The notes below the pieces were generated by a model. The model ran no database searches. It was not told the origin of the DNA and worked only from the letters and a program-made list of their open reading frames with translations. 64,000 bases of DNA from CAZNPU01 sp964575335 (GTDB lineage Bacteria > Planctomycetota > Phycisphaerae > Phycisphaerales > SM1A02), in the NCBI GenBank assembly GCA_964575335.1, contig CAZNPU010000009.1, positions 42,270 to 106,269 of the forward strand, written 5' to 3'. Both the position numbers and the translations under genes were made by a program. Shown here one piece after another: positions 53,496 to 62,163 of this stretch (the stretch's first letter is position 1; each line of letters begins with the position of its first letter).

Positions 53496-56400
53496 TCAGC
53501 CAGCGGTGACAGGAGCGGTATCGCTTTCGAGTCCCGGTGCGAAGCCGCGGCGGATGGTGTTTTCACAGACGGCACGCGGTTCGACGAACTGGAGCAGGTA
53601 GTCTTTGCCGCCTGCCTTGGAGCCGATGCCGCTCATGCCGAATCCGCCGAAGGGTTGTCTGCCGACCAGTGCGCCGGTGATGCTGCGGTTGATGTACAGG
53701 TTTCCGACGCGAAACTCACGCTTAGCCCGTTCCAGGTGTGAGGGCTTGCGGCTGAAGATGCCTCCGGTGAGTTTGTAATGCGTGGCGTTGGCGACTTCGA
53801 GCGCCTGGTCGAAGTCGTTGACTTTGATGACCGCGAGCACCGGGCCGAAGATTTCCTCGTTAGCCAGTCGATGGTGCGGCTGGATGCCGGAGAAAATGTG
53901 CGGGCCGATGAACGGCTTGTTCAGGCCGTTTCGCTGTGCAGCGGTGAGCACGTGAGGCGGGCACTCCATAGCCAGTTCGAGGGTTCCTTCGCGTTTGCCG
54001 ATCTCGATGTAGTGACGGATTTTCTTTGCCGCTTCTTCATCGATGACGGGGCCGATGTCGGTACCGGGGTCGCAGGGGTCGCCAATGACCAGCGAGCGTG
54101 TGGATTCGATCAGACGATGCAGGAACTGATCGTGAGCGCTTTCGACCACGATCACGCGGCTGCACGCAGAGCACTTCTGACCCTGGAAGCCGAACGCACT
54201 TTGCCGCACGCCCAGCACCGCTTCATCGAGATCGGCTGAGGCGTCGATGATGATCGCGTTCTTGCCGCCCATCTCGCAGACGACGCGTTTGACGAACGGC
54301 TGCTCATCAGGTGTGACGCCCGCAGCCTTGATGATGTCCAATCCCACCGCCTTTGAGCCGGTGAAGGCGATGATCGCCACGCGGGGATCACGCACCAAAG
54401 CGGCGCCGACCGTTTCGCCCTGGCCGGGAAGAAACTGCAGGATTTCAGCAGGCGAGACTCGCTCTGCGACGCCTGCAGCGTGCATGGCCTGCCAGAGAAT
54501 CTCGCACATGATCTTCGCGATGCCCGGGGTTTGCTCCGCCGGCTTGACGATGACGGTGTTGCCGGTCACCAGGGCTGCGGTGGTCATGCCGGTGCAGATG
54601 GCCAGCGGGAAGTTCCACGGGCTGATCACGACCGCCACGCCGCGGGGCTGATACCACTGCTCATCAAGCTCGCCCACAAAGCGCCCCAACCGCTGGGGTT
54701 CAAACAGCGGCACTGCCTGACGGGCGTAGTACTCGCAGAAATCGATCGCTTCGCACACGTCAGCATCGGATTCACGCCACGTCTTGCCGGACTCTTTCAC
54801 GACGATGCCCGCCAGCTCATCGCGTCGATCACGCATAAGTTGAGCAGCCCGGACAAGCACATCAGCACGCAGGCGTGGATCAGCGTCACGCCAGGCGGGA
54901 AACGCCCGGGCGGCTGTTGCTGTCGCAGCCTGGGCCTGCTCGACAGTTGCGTCGTTGGCGACGCGGGGCACTGTTGCAGATTTCACAGCAAGGCTGAACG
55001 CTTCACGCTGCTTCGCATCAGCAAAATCACGCAGCGGTTCGGAGAAAAACGGCCGACTGTTGCCGACGCCCGGCACCGCTGCTGACAGCTGATGACGCTC
55101 CGGCGCGTTGGCGATGCGCTCCTTGCCCGGATCGCTTGCGAATCGTCGGTGCGGCGACGCCAGGAGCACATCGGGCGATGCGTTGTCCAGAAATCCTGCC
55201 TTCAGCCAGCTTTCATTGGACGTATTTTCAAGCAGCCGCCGCACGAGGTACGCCATGCCCGGGATCATTTCGCCCACCGGCACGTACTCACGCAATCGAA
55301 GCTGGCGTTCGACAGCAGCCTCTTTGAGCTGATCCGCCATGCCGTGGAGCATCTGCAGTTCCAGAGCGTTTTCGGGCAGGCTGTGCTTTTTCAGTAGCGC
55401 CAGTGCAAACGCAATGGAGCGGACGTTGTGCGAGCCTAACGCGAGCTTCACGCCGCCTTCGGAAGTTGAACGCGGCATGTTCTCGATGAACAGTTGCGTC
55501 ATGCGTTCGAAGCACGCATCGGTGTCGACCTTGCGGCTCCACACCGGAATCGGCCAGCCCATCTGCTCAGCATGGATAGTTTCGTAATCCCAGTAAGCGC
55601 CTTTCACCAGCCGCACGGTCACCTGCCGGCCGGTGCGTTTGGACCAGTCGATGATGCGTTGGGCGTCGTCAACGCCTGAACGCAGGTACGCCTGCATCGC
55701 CAGACCAGCATGGAAATCAACCGCTTCGCAGCATCGCATGAACAGCTCAAGCGTGAGGTCCTTGAGCGCGAACTGCTCCATGTCGAAGTTGATCAGAACA
55801 TTGTTCTTCTTCGCAGCTTCCAGAATCGGCAGCAACACCTCCATCAGCCCCTTGATGGATCCCTCCATCGCGATCGGGTCTGTCTTGGCGTACAGCGAGC
55901 TGATTTTGATGGACACATTGGTGCGTGGAATCGGTCCAAGATGATCGCTTTCCAAAAGCGGTTTGGCGGGCCAGCGGCTGACTTCCTGAGGCAGATTGTC
56001 AACCAGATCCAGATACTTCTGCTGATATGCGATCGCCTCCGCATCGCTCACGCACGCTTCGCCCAGCAGATCGACGCTGAAGGCCATGTTGCGTGACCAG
56101 AGCTTTTTGAGTTGCGGCAACGCGGAGGCAGCATCCACGCCGGCGATGAACTTCTCGCCCATGCTGCGAATCTGGCCGGCAATGGTCTTGGCCATCAGCC
56201 CCTTGGCCAATCCGCCCAGCTTCATGCCCGTGCCGAAGCCTGGCGGCAGCGTCACGCCCGGCTGGCTGAGGTAATCGATCAGATGCTCATGAATCTGCTC
56301 CGGGGTCTTGAGCACCGGGAACGCGTCGATGAACCGGAAGAACTGTACCTTGAAGGCTTCATCCTTCATGGTCCAGTCCATGAGCTTGTCGGACCAGAAC

Positions 56401-56624
56401 GCCGCGGAGAGAAAACCCGACTTGTTCCTGCGGGCAGCGTCAAGAAGCTCGCCGCCGATCTGCCGAGTGGTTGCTTCCAGCTTCGGATCAGCTGGCGGGA
56501 GCGCTTCGCCAGCGTCAGGCAGGTGGCCGTCGCCTGAAACATGGCCTGCAGCAGCAGCCGTCGTCGATTCGGGCAGTTGGGTTTGGCGGGCAGTGTTCTT
56601 CGATGATCGGGTAAACAGAGCCAT
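53496..56624 (-). CDS. putA: Bifunctional proline dehydrogenase / delta-1-pyrroline-5-carboxylate dehydrogenase
   Basis: A 1042-aa two-domain enzyme that oxidises proline to glutamate. Residues about 100-480 form the FAD-dependent PRODH barrel (NVSIKISSLYAK, FDMEQFALKDLTL, RLVKGAYWDYE, LASHNVRS-type segment). Residues about 500-1020 are an NAD-dependent aldehyde dehydrogenase (SPWNFPLAICTGM, KPAEQTP, FTGSKAVG, catalytic Glu in CEMGGKNA, catalytic Cys in GFQGQKCSACSR). There is no DNA-binding N-terminal domain, so it is not a PutA autorepressor. A TATACT on the minus strand about 75 bases upstream is a possible -10 element. Confidence 0.95.
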   Translation of the reverse strand: MALFTRSSKNTARQTQLPESTTAAAAGHVSGDGHLPDAGEALPPADPKLEATTRQIGGELLDAARRNKSGFLSAAFWSDKLMDWTMKDEAFKVQFFRFIDAFPVLKTPEQIHEHLIDYLSQPGVTLPPGFGTGMKLGGLAKGLMAKTIAGQIRSMGEKFIAGVDAASALPQLKKLWSRNMAFSVDLLGEACVSDAEAIAYQQKYLDLVDNLPQEVSRWPAKPLLESDHLGPIPRTNVSIKISSLYAKTDPIAMEGSIKGLMEVLLPILEAAKKNNVLINFDMEQFALKDLTLELFMRCCEAVDFHAGLAMQAYLRSGVDDAQRIIDWSKRTGRQVTVRLVKGAYWDYETIHAEQMGWPIPVWSRKVDTDACFERMTQLFIENMPRSTSEGGVKLALGSHNVRSIAFALALLKKHSLPENALELQMLHGMADQLKEAAVERQLRLREYVPVGEMIPGMAYLVRRLLENTSNESWLKAGFLDNASPDVLLASPHRRFASDPGKERIANAPERHQLSAAVPGVGNSRPFFSEPLRDFADAKQREAFSLAVKSATVPRVANDATVEQAQAATATAARAFPAWRDADPRLRADVLVRAAQLMRDRRDELAGIVVKESGKTWRESDADVCEAIDFCEYYARQAVPLFEPQRLGRFVGELDEQWYQPRGVAVVISPWNFPLAICTGMTTAALVTGNTVIVKPAEQTPGIAKIMCEILWQAMHAAGVAERVSPAEILQFLPGQGETVGAALVRDPRVAIIAFTGSKAVGLDIIKAAGVTPDEQPFVKRVVCEMGGKNAIIIDASADLDEAVLGVRQSAFGFQGQKCSACSRVIVVESAHDQFLHRLIESTRSLVIGDPCDPGTDIGPVIDEEAAKKIRHYIEIGKREGTLELAMECPPHVLTAAQRNGLNKPFIGPHIFSGIQPHHRLANEEIFGPVLAVIKVNDFDQALEVANATHYKLTGGIFSRKPSHLERAKREFRVGNLYINRSITGALVGRQPFGGFGMSGIGSKAGGKDYLLQFVEPRAVCENTIRRGFAPGLESDTAPVTAG

Positions 56625-56798
56625 GGGCGGGCAAGTCCGTGTTCAAGCGAGAAATCAGCAACGAACGCTGGTTGGTTGTCGGATACGAACACGGAAGTAT
56701 AAGCGAGTGCCCGTTGCCAGCAGAATCGGTTCCCGCAGCAAAGAAGGATTCCAGATTCACTGCGGTAAATTGGCTGAGAAGATGAGAAGAAGAGAGAA

Positions 56799-57000
56799 TT
56801 CACCGCGGAGAGCGCGGAGCACACGGAGATGGGGGAGAGATGATGGGAATGGATGGTGGTGGGAGTTGCTGCACAAAGCGGCGGTGACCGATCAGATCAT
56901 CTAAGCCCAAGCCGCAATCGACAGCACGGTGCATCGAGGGCTATCGCAACCCTTCCTCCTTATCCCCCTCCGCGCTCTCCGCGATCTCCGCGGTAAATTT
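56799..57000. repeat. Inverted-repeat element C (MITE-like)
   Basis: The left arm at 56799-56836 starts ATTCACCGCGGAGAGCGCGG and the right arm ends ATCTCCGCGGTAAATTT at 57000. The core has CGATCAGATCATC and CGCAATCGACAGCACGG with GTGCATCGAGGGC, homologous to B1/B2. An additional outer-end motif (ATTCACCGCGG) lies just outside at 57013-57023, where it supplies the stop codon of the neighbouring gene. Confidence 0.8.
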
Positions 57001-57014
57001 CCCCGGGAGAGGAT

Positions 57015-57266
57015 TCACCGCGGGCTGACGGATTCCGCGTGATCGCGCAGTTCCGCCACGCCTTCGGCACGGGCACAGCTCGCGCAGCAGAATATCTCGC
57101 CGCCGGCTTCCAGACCGTGGCCGATGATCTTGACCCCGCAATGGGTGCAGACGGGAGCCAGGGCGTGAATGGCACACTCGAAGCTGTCGAAAACATGCCG
57201 CTCCTCGCCTCGAACGACCTCAAAGGCTTTGTCGTAATCGTTTCCGCAGGTTTCGCAGCGTGGCAT
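57015..57266 (-). CDS. Small zinc-ribbon protein
   Basis: An 83-aa protein with the start chosen at ATG 57266. It has two Cys pairs at each end (CETCGNDYDKAF and CTHCGVKIIGHG, then CCASCAR) and a DSFECAIHALAP centre, so it probably binds one or two zinc ions. I recall very similar short proteins in many bacteria, without known function. The last codons (SPR then TGA) are contributed by a repeat-end motif, so the C-terminus has probably been altered. Confidence 0.8.
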   Translation of the reverse strand: MPRCETCGNDYDKAFEVVRGEERHVFDSFECAIHALAPVCTHCGVKIIGHGLEAGGEIFCCASCARAEGVAELRDHAESVSPR

Positions 57267-57375
57267 TGGCAGACTCCGCGTAGCGTAGGCGTTGTTGTTG
57301 AAGAACTCGATTGATTGCGTACGAGGTCGATTCTTCAGCGATGCAGCTGCGTGCACCATCGGGACGCATCCCTAT

Positions 57376-58257
57376 TTATCTGCGGCGTGACGCCACGCGA
57401 GAGCACACCGCCTCTGCCAACCGCAACGCAGCTGGGGGACAATGACGAAAGAACATCGACGGTTCGACCAGTTCGAGTTCAACCAGCCGCAACTCACCCG
57501 CAGCATCGCGCAGGAAATCAACGCGTGCATACAGCAGATCATCGTTGTCGATCAATTCCACGATGCGTCTGGCGAGATCGAGATCGGCTTTGTCGAACTG
57601 CAGCGGCTCATCCGAGGCGCCGTAATCGTTCTGCACCCGGTAATCGCCCTCTACGGGAAGCTTGCGTACGCCGTGACTGTATTGGCCGTCAATGAAAATT
57701 GCGGATACCTCGCCATGCGATTCCACCTGCGGCAGATACGGCTGCAGCATGAAGCCCTGCGTCGGCAGCAGACAATTGAGATGACGCTCCGCTGCAGCAA
57801 GCCCCGCCTCGTCATTCGTGAATCGCAGGGTGTCTCGTGACGTAGCGCCGACGATGGGTTTGAGAAAACCCGCAGACCAGCCGTGCTTGTGCATGATCTC
57901 GCGAACATTCACAGCAGAACCGGCATGCAGCCACACGGTGGGAATGCACGGTACGCCACGCTGTTCCAGTTCTCGCAGATAACTCTTGTGCGTGTTCCAC
58001 GCAACGATCGCAGCGGGATTGAACAGCGGCGTCACCGCTTCAACGCGCTTCGCCCAGGCGACAAAGGCATCCAGCTTCGAGGTGTAATCCCACGTCGTGC
58101 GAATCAAACAGGCATCGAACGCTGCCCAGTCAACTGAAGGATCATCCCACACGCAGGAGACCGGCTGAGCCCCAAGCGATTGGAACGCAGGCATCAGCGG
58201 CGCATCATCAACTTCCCATGACGGCAGGTTCGAACACGTAGCAATGGCGATGCGCAT
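57376..58257 (-). CDS. ATP-grasp enzyme (RimK/glutathione-synthetase-like)
   Basis: A 293-aa ATP-grasp protein. An N-terminal pre-ATP-grasp domain (IRTTWDYTSKLDAFVAWA) is followed by HKSYLRELEQRGVPCIPTVW, a Lys-containing FLKPIVGATSRDTLR strand, the adenine-side MLQPYLPQVESHGEVSAIFIDG and the metal-binding end ARVDFLRD...LVELELVEPSMFF. The order matches carboxylate-amine ligases of the RimK/GshB type. The substrate pair is not readable. It stands alone. Confidence 0.88.
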   Translation of the reverse strand: MRIAIATCSNLPSWEVDDAPLMPAFQSLGAQPVSCVWDDPSVDWAAFDACLIRTTWDYTSKLDAFVAWAKRVEAVTPLFNPAAIVAWNTHKSYLRELEQRGVPCIPTVWLHAGSAVNVREIMHKHGWSAGFLKPIVGATSRDTLRFTNDEAGLAAAERHLNCLLPTQGFMLQPYLPQVESHGEVSAIFIDGQYSHGVRKLPVEGDYRVQNDYGASDEPLQFDKADLDLARRIVELIDNDDLLYARVDFLRDAAGELRLVELELVEPSMFFRHCPPAALRLAEAVCSRVASRRR

Positions 58258-58697
58258 GATGCTGGCGTTTCAGTGAGAAGGCAAAAAGCATTCAGCAAAC
58301 AAAATCCGTGCGAGAATCACAACGCAGAATCATATTGACATGCAATGTTTCACGCACGCACGCACATACATGCGCACCGCCTTGTGCGACCTGAATTACG
58401 GGTAGGTCAAACGTTATTCAGCCGGCATACCTTTCCTGTGAGAAAGAGGACAAAAAGGGGAGAAGCAGATGAGCAAAGCGCATCGCGCAATCTTTGCCGT
58501 GAATATTGATCGGCATGGAGTGCAATATCATGATCACGGTGTTGTCAGCACGCCGGGGCTGATTCGGGCAAAGCCGCTACCGAATGCCCGACCGCCGCTC
58601 ACCGCGTTGGAACGATTGCTCACGCCAAGCCCAACGTGCTGCCTGTTGCGCCATTGCACTTGCCTTGTTTGTCCGCCTCAGCGACGATGCACCAACT
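58258..58697. other. Intergenic region before the agmatinase-family gene
   Basis: 440 bases. A Shine-Dalgarno-like AGGGGAGA sits 7 bases before an ATG at 58469 whose 78-residue frame overlaps the next gene in another phase and has no protein-like pattern. The agmatinase frame itself is open upstream to 58584 with a hydrophobic stretch (CCAIALALFV), so a longer secreted or anchored form cannot be excluded. No terminator is seen. Confidence 0.35.
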
Positions 58698-59711
58698 ATG
58701 GCTGAAACTCCATCCCCAGGAGACGCAACGTCTCCTCGCACCACTTTGCCCAACGCCCGCCAGTTCCCGCGCTTTGCGGGCATCTCAACGTTCTGCCGAT
58801 TTCCGCTGATTGATCAGGTTCCACCACATCAGCAACCGGTTGATTGGGCGCTGTATGGCGTGCCGTTTGATCTGGGCGTGACGTACCGGCCGGGGACGCG
58901 GTTCGGGCCGCGGGCCATCCGCGATGAGTCGCAGTACATCAAGCCCGTGCATCTGGAGCATGGCATCAACCTCTCGCACATCTTCTCCATGGCTGATGCA
59001 GGCGACACGCCGGTGAAGGCGTTTGACTGGAAGGGCACAATGGACGCTGCGATCGAATTCGCTCGCAGCATCGGCGACCCCAAGCACACCAGGCTGCTTG
59101 CAGTGGGGGGCGACCACTCCATCGCATACGCCAACATGCGAGCTGCGTGGGAGCGGCGAGGCAAACCTGCACGGGGGCTGGCGGTGCTGCACTGTGATGC
59201 GCACCTGGACACCATCGACGCCATCGGAGGCAACAAGTGGAGCCACGCCTCGCCATTTCGCAGAGCGCATGAAGAAGGCATCATCGATGCCAGCCGCATG
59301 CTCACCGTGGGCATTCGCGGGCCGCTCAATACCGTCGAAGATCTCGAATACGCCAAAGAGCATGGCATCGAGATCGTCACCTGCGATCAGTGGCGCACCG
59401 GCGACGGCAAGCAGCGCATCAGCGATTTTCTCAAACGCCTGGGCGATGATGAGGTGTATCTCAGCTTCGACATCGACTGCATCGATCCGGCGTTCGCGCC
59501 CGGCACCGGCACGCCAAGCTGCGGCGGGTTCACATCGGCTGAAGTATTTTCAATCCTGCGGCAGTGGGCGGGCGTCAACCTCGTCGGAGCCGACGTCGTG
59601 GAAGTGCTGCCCGACCGCGATGTCGCTGGCATCACCGCGCTGCTGGCGTCGCATGTGATCTTTGAAATCCTCAGCATTGCAGCAGTTCGCGCAGTGGCGA
59701 AAAAAGAATGA
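58698..59711 (+). CDS. Agmatinase/arginase (ureohydrolase) family enzyme
   Basis: A 337-aa ureohydrolase with both manganese-ligand blocks: GGDHS (137-141), DAHLD (167-171) and SFDIDCIDPAFAPGTGTP (256 onward). These enzymes release urea or guanidine from agmatine, arginine or similar guanidino compounds. The loop sequence VTYRPGTRFGPRAIRDES and GTPSCGGFTSAE fits agmatinase or guanidinobutyrase better than arginase. With putA nearby, a role in arginine/proline catabolism is plausible but inferred. Confidence 0.9.
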   Translation: MAETPSPGDATSPRTTLPNARQFPRFAGISTFCRFPLIDQVPPHQQPVDWALYGVPFDLGVTYRPGTRFGPRAIRDESQYIKPVHLEHGINLSHIFSMADAGDTPVKAFDWKGTMDAAIEFARSIGDPKHTRLLAVGGDHSIAYANMRAAWERRGKPARGLAVLHCDAHLDTIDAIGGNKWSHASPFRRAHEEGIIDASRMLTVGIRGPLNTVEDLEYAKEHGIEIVTCDQWRTGDGKQRISDFLKRLGDDEVYLSFDIDCIDPAFAPGTGTPSCGGFTSAEVFSILRQWAGVNLVGADVVEVLPDRDVAGITALLASHVIFEILSIAAVRAVAKKE

Positions 59712-59740
59712 TGTTCACGCAACGCGCGATGAGGACATTC

Positions 59741-60400
59741 TTACATTGAGCGCAGCGCTAGGATCAGTTCCACTTTGCCGACCTGCTCCTGAAGCTCTTT
59801 GGCGATTTCAACCGGCGTGCAGCCGGTGTCGGCAAGGTCGTACACAGCGCGGGTGAGCGGATCGAGATCGCTGCGGCTTTTCGCAGTTGTCGATGCGCTC
59901 ATGTCATCGTGCGATTGCGCCTGCTGCGATTGTTGCGATGTGCTGGCAGCGCGTGAAGAACCAGGCGAATGCGGCTTTGCCTCGTCGTCGCCGCTGCCGC
60001 TGCTCGCTGCCATCGCCTGCTGAGCGTGCATCGCAACCTGCGCCATGATTTCATCCAGCACGCGCAGACGCTCTTCTGCTGCAACAAGCGCAGCATCAAG
60101 CCTTGCCACCTTCTCGTTCATTGTCGCAGTCGAGCGCTGGGCTGCTCCGATCAGTTCCCCAACACGGTCACGCAGGTCATCAATCTGCTCGCAGGTCTGC
60201 TGAGCCTGTTTGGCCTGCTCTGAAATGGATCGTTCAATCTCCCGCAGCCGATTGGCGTGGCGATAGCCGATTGCCAGCAGGACAACGCCTGCCAGCAGCG
60301 CCACGCCAAGCACAAGCAGCAGGGGCGGGAGCCACAACGCAGTCTCGGCGCTCGGCGGCATTGCACTGGCGAACATCATATGAACGGGCGCGATCCACAT
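59741..60400 (-). CDS. Membrane-anchored coiled-coil protein with small C-terminal domain
   Basis: A 219-aa protein. One membrane helix lies at about 23-45 (WLPPLLLVLGVALLAGVVLLAIGY), followed by a long coiled coil (about 52-130) and a Ser/Gln-rich linker (about 133-175). The C-terminal domain (TRAVYDLADTGCTPVEIAKELQEQVGKVELILALRSM) looks like a helix-turn-helix, as in DUF2802/DUF6115-type proteins. The function is unknown. It is convergent with the agmatinase-family gene and divergent from tilS. Confidence 0.75.
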   Translation of the reverse strand: MWIAPVHMMFASAMPPSAETALWLPPLLLVLGVALLAGVVLLAIGYRHANRLREIERSISEQAKQAQQTCEQIDDLRDRVGELIGAAQRSTATMNEKVARLDAALVAAEERLRVLDEIMAQVAMHAQQAMAASSGSGDDEAKPHSPGSSRAASTSQQSQQAQSHDDMSASTTAKSRSDLDPLTRAVYDLADTGCTPVEIAKELQEQVGKVELILALRSM

Positions 60401-60445
60401 GCGAATTCAGCGTATCGTGCAGAACAACGCAGATACTATCTTCAT

Positions 60446-61672
60446 ATGCCACGTTCCGCACGCACCAGGACAACAACAACATCATCATCATCGCCATCGA
60501 AGCGCGCAGCAGCCGGTGCAGGGGCAAAAAAGCAAAGCCGCCCGCAGAAGCAGCAACAACAGCAACAGAAACAAGCTGCTGCTGCGCCTGCTGAGCTGCC
60601 CATCGCAGCCCGCCGCCATCCGCTGGTGGGGGAAATCGCCCGGCAACTGGTTCGATGCGGCCTGCCGCTTGATGATCCCGCAGCCGCTGGCAAGGAAGTC
60701 AAACTGGTCATCGGCTGCAGCGGCGGCCCCGATTCTCTCGCGCTGCTTCTGGGATCGGTGGCGGTGGCAAGACAAAAACGACGACGCGGCTGCGCCTTGA
60801 CGATTCTCGCAGCGCACGTCAATCACCATCTGCGGCCGTCGGCAGATGAAGACGCTGCATGGACGCGCGAAGTATGTCAGCGCTTCGGCATCGAATTGAG
60901 CGTTGAAGATGTGTATCCCGGAGAGCTTGAAGGCAACGTGGCAGCCAACGCGCGGCTGATGCGCTACGAAGCGCTGCTGAAAATTGCAAAGCGCGTCGAT
61001 GCTCGCTTTGTCGCTGTGGGACATCATGGACACGATCAGCTTGAAACGCTGCTGATGGCGATCGGTCGCGGCGCAGGACTGGACGGGCTGACCGGCATGC
61101 CGTGGGTGCGGCCGCTGTGGCAGCAGGTGATGCTCATTCGACCGCTGCTGGGCGTCTCAAAAGACGATTGCCTGGACTTCTGCAATCGCGCGGGTCTGGC
61201 CTGGCGCGAAGATCCGACAAACGTCGATGCGCAGCGGCTTCGCGCACGGCTTCGCCGCGATGTCGTTCCGGTATTTGAAGAACTCTGGCCCGATGTGGCC
61301 CGCCGGGTGACAGCCACCGCGGAAGTGCTTGAAGCAGCCCGTGAAGCTTTTGAACGCGAGCTTGATCAGACGCTCGGCCCGCCGTCAAACTGTGAATGGG
61401 ACCGCATAACGCTAGCCGCAATGCCCGTAGCCAAGATTGCAGCAGGACTGCGACGCGCAGCGCTGGTCGCCGCGCCCGGCATCGCCGACGCACTGAATCA
61501 GCGCCATTTGCTGATTGCAGCAGAAGCGATTCGCGCCAGCGATCGAAAGCCGCACTATTATCATTGGCCAGGCGGCCTCGAACTCAAAATCACCGCCAGG
61601 CGTGTAACGCTGTATCGCCCTGCAATGACGCCAGATGCGGATGCGCGGGAAAGACCAAAAAAGAAATGTTGA
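60446..61672 (+). CDS. tilS: tRNA(Ile)-lysidine synthase
   Basis: TilS converts cytidine 34 of tRNA-Ile2 to lysidine. The P-loop SGGPDS is at 92-97, followed by AAHVNHHLRPSADED and VGHHGHDQLETLLM, GLTGMPWVR and RPLLGVSKDD, all family signatures. The C-terminal region is reduced compared with E. coli TilS. The first 50 residues are low-complexity (Ser/Ala, then a Gln run KQQQQQQKQ). The ATG at 60446 sits exactly 6 bases after TACTAT with no Shine-Dalgarno. The next gene overlaps its stop. Confidence 0.93.
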   Translation: MPRSARTRTTTTSSSSPSKRAAAGAGAKKQSRPQKQQQQQQKQAAAAPAELPIAARRHPLVGEIARQLVRCGLPLDDPAAAGKEVKLVIGCSGGPDSLALLLGSVAVARQKRRRGCALTILAAHVNHHLRPSADEDAAWTREVCQRFGIELSVEDVYPGELEGNVAANARLMRYEALLKIAKRVDARFVAVGHHGHDQLETLLMAIGRGAGLDGLTGMPWVRPLWQQVMLIRPLLGVSKDDCLDFCNRAGLAWREDPTNVDAQRLRARLRRDVVPVFEELWPDVARRVTATAEVLEAAREAFERELDQTLGPPSNCEWDRITLAAMPVAKIAAGLRRAALVAAPGIADALNQRHLLIAAEAIRASDRKPHYYHWPGGLELKITARRVTLYRPAMTPDADARERPKKKC

Positions 61673-62085
61673 ATCAAACTAGTACCTTCGTTCTTGTGGG
61701 CCATTGCGGCCCGGATGCGCACATGCTCAAGTCAGCGGTGCAGCGCGCCGTGCCGAACGCGACTGTTGAAACCGTGAAGGATCAGGCGTCGCTGCAGGCG
61801 CACCTTTCGCCGGATCGCGTGCTGCTGATCAACCGTGTGCTCGGAGGCAGTTTTTCCGTTGACAGCGGCGTCGCGCTGATCGAACAGCTTGCACAAAGCG
61901 ATCACCCGCCGGTGATGATACTCATCTCCAACTTCCCCGAAGCGCAGCAGGCAGCAGTCGCAGTAGGCGCAATGCAGGGCTTCGGCAAAGCGCAGGTGCA
62001 TCACGAATCAACCGCCAGCCTGCTGCGCGATGCCGCCGCCGCATCACAACAACAACAGCAACAGCAACAACAAACAGCGCAGTAA
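61666..62085 (+). CDS. Pseudo-receiver (response-regulator-like) protein with polyglutamine tail
   Basis: A 139-aa alpha/beta protein with a CheY-like order of strands: FVLVGHCGPD, TVETVKDQ, RVLLINRVLGG, PVMILISNF and GFGKAQVHH. The expected phospho-acceptor Asp after strand 3 is N56 and the acidic pocket is absent, so it cannot be phosphorylated in the usual way. The last 13 residues contain a Gln9 run. The ATG overlaps the tilS stop (ATGTTGA), so expression is coupled. The role is unknown. Confidence 0.7.
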   Translation: MLNQTSTFVLVGHCGPDAHMLKSAVQRAVPNATVETVKDQASLQAHLSPDRVLLINRVLGGSFSVDSGVALIEQLAQSDHPPVMILISNFPEAQQAAVAVGAMQGFGKAQVHHESTASLLRDAAAASQQQQQQQQQTAQ

Positions 62086-62163
62086 CGCAACGTAGTAACT
62101 GCGCAGCGCTGATGCCGCTGCTCCTACAGCACAACATGCGCTGCGCACTGCGCTGATGATGAT

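Noticed and set aside
3063..57000. The CGCGGAG repeats as a CRISPR array
   Set aside because: They occur as single inverted pairs far apart, with short internal periodicity and no regular spacers or cas genes.
58469..58705. A 78-residue frame with a good Shine-Dalgarno before the agmatinase-family gene
   Set aside because: It overlaps the better-supported gene in another phase and its last 30 residues are Cys/Pro/Leu noise. It could still be a leader peptide, so it is mentioned under the intergenic region.
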